Shown: positions 1-8,491 of the stretch, one piece after another
Layout of the letters: each line of letters opens with the position of its first letter
Numbering within the stretch: position 1 is the stretch's first letter
Assembly (NCBI RefSeq): GCF_000142905.1
Contig: NW_013657658.1
Coordinates: forward strand, 190,748-214,113
Reading direction: 5' to 3'
DNA length: 23,366 bases
Source: Thecamonas trahens ATCC 50062
Lineage: Eukaryota > Apusozoa > Apusomonadida > Apusomonadidae
Position numbers and translations under genes: made by a program
Notes under the pieces: model-generated
What the model was told of the DNA's origin: nothing
Database searches by the model: none
Seen by the model: only the letters and a program-made list of their open reading frames with translations

Positions 1-39
1 ACACACACACACACACACACACCCTCTCTCTCTCTCTCT

Positions 40-119
<80 letters not shown>
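1..119. repeat. (CA)n/(CT)n compound microsatellite
   Basis: A (AC)n tract of 11 units is followed by a short CT tract at about 24-40, then by uninterrupted CA to position 119. It runs to the window edge, so its true length is unknown. It lies directly 5' of a Myb-like coding exon and is followed by a splice-acceptor-like TGCAG at 130-134, so it most likely sits in an intron of that gene. It is not credible as coding sequence (it would read as poly His-Thr). Confidence 0.95.
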
Positions 120-121
<2 letters not shown>

Positions 122-134
122 TCAACGGGTGCAG

Positions 135-1760
135 ACTGAACTCATCGGCAGGAAGCTCGACTTTCCCGCCGCTCCGGTAACCAAGACACACGCGTCGCTG
201 GCCGCACCCGCTGCCGTGACCGCCACGCCCGATGCCGTGACCGCCACGCCCGACGCACCCGCTGCGCCCGATGCGTCGGCGCAGACTGCCAGTCCCGCCA
301 AGGCCACGACGCCGCGGAGCAAGACAAAGAAGCAGAAGAAGAGGAGCAGCAAGGCGGGGAGCAAGGCAAAGTCCCGGTCATCGACCGTCGAGCTGCCGGC
401 AGGCGAGGAGGCACCCGAGGGCTGGGCATCGTGGTCCGACGCCAAGCGCAAGTCGTGGCTCCTCCGCGACGTCAACCCCAACGCGTTCTACTACCGCCAC
501 ACTCCGCCTGGTGAGACCCAGCTGAACGGCAAGTGGTCCGACGAGGAGCAGGCTGTCTTCATGGCCGCTCTCGAGTGCCATCCGCCCAATGGCCACTGGG
601 GCCTCTTCGCCATGCACATCCCGGGCCGCGTCGGCTACCAGTGCCGCAACTTTTATCACTATTTGCTCTCCACTGGTGTCCTCTCCGACCCGGACTACAC
701 CGATGCCAACGGCAACTACACCGCAAAGAAGGTGCGCGGCCCGCGCTCCGCCGCAAAGAAGCCGCGCAAGCCACGCAAGACCAAGGTCATCCGCCCGCCG
801 CCCGTCGTGGCCGCAAAGCCCGGCACCCCAGCCTCGGTCGCCGCCGCAAACAGAACCGCCGCCGCAAAGGCCGCCGCTGCCGCAAAGGCCGCCGCCCGCC
901 GCGCGCAGCGCAAGGCCGCAAAGGAGCGCAAGGCTGCCGCTGCTGCTGCTGCCGCTGCCGCCGCCACAGAGTCCGCCACAGAGTCCGCCGCAGAGCCCGC
1001 GCCGCCTACCCAGCCCACGTCCATGGACGAGGAACTCGATCTGGTGCCGGCCCCGGTCGCAGAGGCAGTCCCAGTCATCACCCTCAAGCGCAAGCGCGCC
1101 TCGCCCACCGTTGCCGCCCTCCACAGCCGCATGATCGAAGGCGACGGCATCGCTGCCGAGGCCGAGATCCTTGGCCAGGGCCGCCTCAAGCGCGGCAAGC
1201 CGCTGCCCTCGCTTGTTCCGGACCTTCCGCCGCTCCCGTCGCCGTCCGAGCTCCCGCCGCTTCCGGTCCTGCCCTCGCTCCCGGTCCTCCCGCCGCCTCA
1301 GCTTGGCCTCGAGCTCGAGCAGGCCGCCGAGCACTGCGTCGTCGAGAACAGCGCCACCATCCGCTTCGATCGCGCCACTGCCCACGAGCTCGCCCACCTC
1401 CTCGCCCGTCACCAGGACCAGCGCCTCGAGCTCATGCGCGCCATCACTGCAGAGCAGAACAAGTTTATCACCTTTTTCACTGCAGAGCTCGCCCGCGCCG
1501 CCGCAGCCGCCCCGGCCTCGGACGCCCGTATCCGCGTCCTTCGTGCCTCGCTCCGTGCAAAGTTTGACTCGATGGCCGAAGACATGCTCTCCAAGCAGCG
1601 CCAGGAGGCTCAGATGCTGGCCTGCTGGCAGCTGTGGGAGGCAAAGCATGCCCTCGGCATCTCCACCGCTTCTCCGCTCGACGCCCGCAACCCCTCCGCT
1701 GGCCTCGCCACTCTCTCCGTCTGCTTCCCCTTCCATCTCGTTGTCGTCGCCGACCACTAG
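135..1760 (+). CDS. Myb/SANT-like domain protein, 3' exon (5' end missing)
   Basis: The open frame encodes about 540 residues ending at TAG 1758-1760. No in-frame ATG precedes position 561, which is already inside the conserved domain, so the true start must lie upstream. GTGCAG at 129-134 fits a 3' splice site with phase-0 continuation at ACT 135. Counting residues from position 129, a basic Lys/Ser/Arg-rich segment (about 60-84, a plausible nuclear localisation signal) precedes the conserved block at about 113-185: NPNAFYYRH, then GKWSDEEQAVFMAAL, HWGLFAMHIPGR and GYQCRNFYHYLL. The W...W...(F/Y) spacing is that of a single Myb/SANT repeat, and the IPGRVGYQCRNFY segment resembles a subfamily found in fungi and protists. 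Poly-Ala/Lys helices, a Pro/Leu-rich stretch (about 357-390) and a C-terminal helical, coiled-coil-like region follow. A chromatin or transcription role is inferred from the family; the targets are unknown. Confidence 0.8.
   Translation, partial: TELIGRKLDFPAAPVTKTHASLAAPAAVTATPDAVTATPDAPAAPDASAQTASPAKATTPRSKTKKQKKRSSKAGSKAKSRSSTVELPAGEEAPEGWASWSDAKRKSWLLRDVNPNAFYYRHTPPGETQLNGKWSDEEQAVFMAALECHPPNGHWGLFAMHIPGRVGYQCRNFYHYLLSTGVLSDPDYTDANGNYTAKKVRGPRSAAKKPRKPRKTKVIRPPPVVAAKPGTPASVAAANRTAAAKAAAAAKAAARRAQRKAAKERKAAAAAAAAAAATESATESAAEPAPPTQPTSMDEELDLVPAPVAEAVPVITLKRKRASPTVAALHSRMIEGDGIAAEAEILGQGRLKRGKPLPSLVPDLPPLPSPSELPPLPVLPSLPVLPPPQLGLELEQAAEHCVVENSATIRFDRATAHELAHLLARHQDQRLELMRAITAEQNKFITFFTAELARAAAAAPASDARIRVLRASLRAKFDSMAEDMLSKQRQEAQMLACWQLWEAKHALGISTASPLDARNPSAGLATLSVCFPFHLVVVADH
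213..254 (+). repeat. 21-bp in-frame tandem duplication
   Basis: Two adjacent 21-bp units (213-233 and 234-254), identical except for the last base, each encode AVTATPD in the low-complexity N-terminal part of the Myb-like protein. Confidence 0.85.
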
Positions 1761-1880
1761 CCCTTATCGGTGCGGTCGTGGAGGCGCGTTGTCTCGCGCG
1801 CCAAGTGAACAACACAGTACATAACCAGTTCCACTCGCTCAGAGCTAAGCAGCGATACACATCTCTCGTTCATTTCCCCA

Positions 1881-4800
1881 TCACTCCTCGCATGACTCGT
1901 CCACGCGGGTAGACCGCGACGACATGTTCTCTTTCTCCAGCTCAAGGGACTTGCGGACCATCTGCAGCCGCTCAATCTGCCCCAGACTCTGCGCCGCAGC
2001 GCGCGCCTCGGCATCCTTCAGTGCCTCAAGCGCTGCCTGTGCCGTAGACGCTTCCGCCCGCGCCGCAACAAGCTCTTCGTGAGCTGTCGCGACTTCGGTC
2101 TCCAGCTCCACCACGCGCGCCTCGAGTGCTGAAACCTGCGCACCGCTCTCGGCACGCTCACTCGCGACGAGGGCATCGAGCTCGCGCAGCTGCGACTCGT
2201 AGTCGCCCGCTCGCCCCTCGGCTGCCATCTTGGCCTCGTGCAGATGCGCAACTTCGCCCTGGACCCGTGCCACTTCCATCTCGGCCCGAGTCAACTTGAG
2301 CTCCAGCGCCTCGCACCGCTCACGCGACGCCGCCAGAGCCGCATCCAACTCGCGAACCTTGTCGTACATGGCGCCCTCGTCGTCGGCACGCGCACGTGCC
2401 GACACCGTCGACACAAGCTGAGAGTGCTCGATCTCGCGGATGGCGTTCTCCATCTTCACCGTCGCCTCGCGCGCCGCTCGGTGCGCCTCGGTCTTGTCCA
2501 TGAGCGCACGCTCCAGCGCTCCCCGGCTCTCGGCAAGCTCCGACTGCAGCTGTCGGATCGTCGCCGCAGACTGCTTCAGCTCGTAGCTCGACGACGTGTG
2601 AGCCTCTGAGAGCTGCTGTCGCAGTGTCGACGACATCTGGTCCACATGCGTGACCTTCTCGTGCCGCGCCTCCTCCAGCTGGGCCTCGAGCGTCTTAGCC
2701 TTGGCCTTTCCCAGCGCCTCGGCGGCCTGCACCTCGGCCTCGGCGCTCGCAACCTTGGACTTCAGCTCACCAACGAGCTCGAGCAGCTCTTCGTGTGCCT
2801 TCTCCAGCTCCAGCTTGCGGCCTTGCACCTCAAGGTGGCTCTGCTCCAGCGCGCTCTTGGACGCGTTGGCCGCCTCGAGCGATGCCCGCGTCAGGTCGAG
2901 CTGGGTCGCCAGCGACTCTTGCTCGCGCTGCGCCTCGCCCATGGCGTCGACAAGCGATGAGAGCTCAACCGCCATCTGGTGCTTCGTCCGCTCGAGATCA
3001 ACCACCTTGGCCGACGCCGCAGACAACTCATGTTTGGCGCTCTCTGCCACGCCCTCCCACTCGTCTGCCTTGGCCCGGCTCCGCGCCAGCTCCTCCGCCT
3101 GCGCATCATGCCGGTCCTGCAGCTTCATCACCAGCGAGCCGAGCCGGTCACGCTCAGAGCATGCCTCGAGCGCCTCGCGCTTGGCCGCGGCCAGCGCTGC
3201 CTTTGCCTCGCCACACTCGCCCACCAGCGCGTCGTGGTCCTTGCGCAGGCCCAGCAATTCGCCCTCGGCACTCTGCAGCTGAGTCATTAGGCTCATTTTG
3301 GTGTCCAGCAGCTCCTCCAACTGGCCCGCGCCGCCGCCAGCTTGCTCGCTGTCTCGCGCTCGGCCGTCTCCGCCCGCGTCACAGCCTCTGTAGCCTTGGC
3401 CGCTGCGCCCGTCGCCGCAATGTTCTCCTGCTGCACCTTGTAAAGGTCCTTGGTCAGCGTTGCCAGGCGGTCCTCGAGCGCAGGCAGGCCAGCACGACGC
3501 TCGGTCTCGGCGTCGAGTCGCGCCACGTACTCGTCAATCTTAGCCTGCAGCGCCGAGTTGGTCGCCTCCAGCCGCGCCGTCCGCGTCGAGACTTCGGCGT
3601 CGGTCGATGCCCGCGCCGCGTACAGCTGCTCTTGCAGCGCCGCGACAGAGGCCTCGGCTGCCTCCAGCCGTGCCTCCCGTCGCGCTTGTTCCTGGCCCAT
3701 CAGCTCGAGCTTGACCTGCGCCACCCGCGACGCCTCAACCTCGTCGGCCATGCCTGCCAACTGTGCCTTGGCGCTCACTAGCTCGGCCTGGACCAGTGCC
3801 AGTGCCGACCGTGCCTCGCGCGAGCTCTCGGCAGAGTCGGCCGCGTGCGACGCGTGCTTGGCGCTCAGGTCCATGTGTGCCGACATCGCGTCTACCTGTG
3901 ACGCGAGGCTCCGCCGCGCACTCTCGGCTTCAGACACTCGGTCTTCCAGTCGGCTCTTAACCTCCTTGAGCGAAATGACCACAGACTTGAGTCGGGCGCA
4001 CTTGTCGCGGAGCTCCGCGAGCTCAGCTTCGGCCGCCGCAAGCCGCCGCTCGGCCGTGGTCTCGGTCTCGCGGCGGGCGGCCTCCAGCGCCGCCTCGGCT
4101 TCCCGCTTCTCCAACACTGCGAGGCCAAGCTGCTTCTCGGTCTCGCGAAGCTCGGCTTCAAGCTCGGATGCATGCTCAGTCGCGCTGTCGACCATGCTCG
4201 TCATCTCGCTCAGCGACGCGCGCAGCTGTGGCAGCGCCGCCGCCTTGGCCCGCAGCGAGTCCAGCTCGCTTGCGCTCGGCATGCTGCTCAGCTTAGCACG
4301 CGCTTCCGCCAGCTCGACTTCCAGCCGCGCCATCCGCGACGGGTCGCTGCTCTCTCCGGCGCGGACTTGCAGCTGCGCGTCTGCGGCCTTGAGCTTGTCC
4401 AGCGCGTGACCTGTATCCTTCTCATATGCAGTCTGAAGAACCTTCAGCTCGGTTTTCAGCTCTGCCACCGCCGCCTCCGCCGCGCTAGCCTTCTTGCGCG
4501 CCGCCTTGAGCGCCTTGGCGTTGCGCGATGCTAGTTGTGACTTGGCCTGCAGCTGCAGCGAGAGTTCGCGATTCGTTGCGTCGGCCTTCCGCAGCGCGCG
4601 TCGTGCCTTGGACAGCTCGCCCGCCGCCTTTCCGCGGTTGCCCTCAGTCGCCTCTAGCTGTGACTGCACCAAAGCCGTCGTCGCCTCGGCGTGCTCCACA
4701 CGGCTCTCGAGCGCGTTCTTCTCAGTTAGCGCCTTGCGCAGCGCGCCCTGTGACTCCTGGAGCACCAACCGGAGCTCGGCAAGCTGGTTCAGCGCCGACT

Positions 4801-7800
4801 CGGCCCGCTCGGCCGCAGCGTCGCGCGCAAGCTCCGCGTCGGCACACAACTTCTCAGCGGTGTCAAACGTCCGCGACCGGCGGTTGAGCTCCGCGCGCAG
4901 ATCACCAGCCTCGAGCTGAAGTGCATCAAGCGCAGCCTTGGTCTCGTCAAGCCTCGCCCGGGTCTCATCGAGCTCGCGAGCGCTCATCTTGTACGCAGAC
5001 CGTGCCTCTGAAAGCTCCTCGCCAAGTGCACGCATGCCCTTGGCCGCAAGCTCTTCGACTTTGCGGTGCTCGGCCTGGAACTTGTCGACCACAGCAGTGA
5101 GCTCGTCGCGGACAGCTTGGCACGCCGAACTCGTCGAGCCAGTCTGGTCCTGCACCAGCGCCATAGCCTCGTTGCGTGCCGCAGCGGCTGCCTCGTGCGC
5201 TGCTGCCACCTGCCCTGCCAGCGACTCGCGGTGGTCTTGTGCACTAGCCAGCTCGTCCTTGGCCTCTTTGAGCCGAGCCGCAAGCTCGCGGTTGTGCTGC
5301 TGCAATTCACGGATGCGATCACGCGCCGTGTTGAGCTTCTCGCTTCGCGACGCCAGTAGATCCGCCATCGACGACGACGACTGCGAGAGCTCTTCCAGCT
5401 TCTCAGTTGTATTCTCCAACTGCTGGGTGAGCAGTGCCTTGGCCAGCACCAGCTCCTCGCGCGTCGCGTTGAGCGCGCCAACCTCGTCTTGTGCCTCCTT
5501 CAGTGCAGCATTTGACGCATCAAGCGCATCCGCCAGCTGCGCTGAACGCTCGCTTTCGGCCTCGAGCGCCCGCTGGGTCTCGGCAGCGTTCGACTCCATC
5601 ACTCTCACGTTGGCGTTGATCTTCTCCAGCCCCGACGCCAGCTCGTCGCGCTCCAAACTGATCTTCTTGTAGCGGGCCTTGAGCTCGTCCAATGCCTCGG
5701 CAAGGTCTTCGTTAGCCGTTTTGACCTCTTCGACCTCATCTTGCACGTTGAGTCGTGCAAGCATCATCTCGTGGAGAGCATCGCGCTCAACAATGACGTC
5801 GTCGAGATCGGCCGCAGTCGCCTCGAGCTCGGTTTGCAGACCCTCTGCAGCGTCGGCGGCAACCCGGAGCTCTTGGTTACTCGTCTCCAGCTGCGACGCA
5901 TGCGCTCGCGCGCTCGCAAGCGCTCCTTCCAGCTCGGTGACCCGAGCTGTTGCGTCACCCAGCTCGCGCTCCAGTGCCGCCATCTTGGCTGCATGCACTT
6001 CTGCAGCCTGAGCCGCAAGCTCTTCGGCGCGATCGGCAGCGTCTGCCGCCGCAGCTGCGGTGGCCTCGCAGTTGGCGAGTGCGTCATCACGCTCGGCCTC
6101 GGTCGCCTCCAGCGCCGCGCGCGTCGATGATAGCTCGGTCTCACGCTCGGCAAGAGAGGCGCTCGCTGCTGTCAGGTTCGACTTGGTCTCTTCCAACTCG
6201 TCATGCAGCGCGTCGGCACCAGCCACAGCAGCAGCGAGCTTGCTCTCCAACTCGGTGCAGCGGATAGAGCTTGTCTCCAGCTTTGCAGCCTGAAGCTCAA
6301 GGTCTGCCGTCGCAGCAGCAAGATCGGCCGCCACCGCCTCACAGCGCGTGTTGCGCTCGACAAGCTCGGCCTCGAGCTCGGCCTCCTTTGCAGCCGCAGC
6401 ATCGGCGTCGGCGGCAGCTTTCTCGCCAGCAGCGGCGAGCTCGGCCTTGGCCTCTTTGAGCAGGGCAGCAAGGTTCTGTGCCGCCCGCTTGTGGCCCTCT
6501 AGATGATCGATGTGCGACGCGTTGGTGGCACTCAGCTGCGCCAGTGCATCTTTTTCCAGTGCCGTCGCATTGAGGTCGGCCCGCGTCGCCTCGAGCTCCT
6601 CGGACTGGACCGAGTAGTCGATGCGCATGGCGTCCAGCTCGGCCGCAAGCGCCTCCTTTTCGTTGCGGAGCATCTCAAGCGCCAGCGCCTGCTCTCCGAC
6701 CTCCTTCTCGAGGTCACCAATTGTCGTCCAGAAGCCCTGCTGCTCAGCCTGAGTCTCGGCAAGCTGGGCCTCGACCGCGGCCTTGTCCATGTCCAACGCC
6801 TCGAGAGCAGCCCGGAACGAGTCCTTCTCCTCGGCAAGAGTCCGCGCCTCCTCGCGGGCGAGCATCAGCTCGTCAGCTGTCGACGAGACCAGCTGCTGCA
6901 GCTCAGTTGACTCGCGCTGCATCTTGACCAGCTCCATCGAAAGTGACTCGCGCTCGAGCGCCACGTGCGAGAGCTCGTCCAGTTTCTCCTGCTTTTGATC
7001 GGCATCAGCCTGCAGCGAGACAAGCGACGACTCCAGCTTGGCAATGACCTTCTCCGACTCGTCCATGTGCGCCGAGAGCTGTGACTGAGTAAGCACCAGG
7101 TTGTGGTCAAGGTCGGCAGCCTCGTTGCGGGCTGCCGCAAGGAGCTGCTCCAACTCGAGCGTCCGCTGCATGAGCGAGGCCTCACGCTCCGCAGCTTCAG
7201 TGGCAGCAGCGTCAGTGTCGTGCCGGAGCGAGTCATGCTCCGACCGCAGCGTCTCGAGTGCCGACTCAGCGTCAGCCAGCTGATGTGCAAGCTCCTCATT
7301 CTGCTCCACCGTCCGCTCGAGCGTCTCGGTAGTCTTGGTGAGAACAACTTGCAAGTCAGTGGCCGTGTTGTGCAGCTCGATGAGCTGCAGTGACGCATCA
7401 TCGCGCTCGAGCGCAGCCTGGGCAAGATCCTCGCGCGCCGCGGTGAGCGACGAGTTGACCGCAGCAAGCAGCTCATCCTGATGAGCGATCTTCTCCTCAA
7501 GCGAGCGTGCGAGCACCTCTGCATCGGCCTCGCCCTGAGCCTTGTTCATCTCGGACAGCTCCAGTGCGTGCTTGATCTCGACGAGCTCCTCGCGGAGCTC
7601 GGCCTCAATTCGCTGTGCCATGTTGAGCTGGTACTCAAGGTTGGCAACCTGCTCCGCGCGTTGCTGCAGCCGCTCGCGAACTGCTGTGTTCGGGTTGGCG
7701 TAGTCGCCAGCAAGCACCGGCGTCACACCCATGTCGACCAGCTGGTTCCGCAACTGCTCGTTGGCGAGCACAGTCTCCTCCAGCGAGTCGGTCATGTCAC

Positions 7801-8460
7801 GGAGCTGCTGCTGCTGGGTAGCGAGCGTCCGCTGCAGCTCCAGGATCTGGATGCCGTCTTCAGAGTGGGTCGACTCGGAGGTATACTCGAGTTCACGGAT
7901 GCGCGCCTCGAGCGCGGCATTGTGCTGCTCCAGCGTCTCCACATGCGACTGCATACCCGATGCTGCGCTAGCCTGCTCGGCAACTGACTTTTCCACCAGC
8001 GAGCGAGTGGAGTCCAGCATCTCGACCGCACGATCGCGCTCCGACGCCGCCACCTCGAGCTCCTGCTGCGCAGTGAGGAGCTGGGTCTCAAGCTCGGAAA
8101 TGATGGCCTTGTACTTGGAGTACATGTTGGCCAGCTCTTCACGGACATCGTCCTGCGGCTCAGACTGGGTCATCAGCGAGAGAACCCGCTGCATGTTGGC
8201 CGCATTCTCCTGAAGCTTGGCATACTGCGCCTCGAGCGCGTTGCGCTCAGTCACGGTGTTCAGCAGCTGAGTCTGCGTCAATTCCAGCTGGCGCGCAAGC
8301 TCAGTGTCCGGAACAGCAGTCGGTGCAGCTGCACGCTCGGCGGCACGCTGTGCAGCTGCGGCCTCGGTCTGGGCGTCAACGAGCTCGATCTCGAGCTCGC
8401 GGATGCGGGCGCGCAGCTCGGCAACAAGGCTCGAAAGCGCAGCAAACGAGTCGTGGTCAT

Positions 8461-8491
<31 letters not shown>

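Noticed and set aside
378-1757. 459-residue open frame antisense to the Myb-like gene
   Set aside because: Low-complexity Gly/Arg/Glu composition with no domain; it is the mirror of the GC-rich coding strand, where stops are rare.
3450-5672. Long plus-strand open frames (319, 244 residues and others) across the coiled-coil gene
   Set aside because: They are Ser/Ala/Arg-rich antisense shadows of Leu/Glu/Ala heptad codons. The minus strand has thousands of residues of coherent coiled coil.
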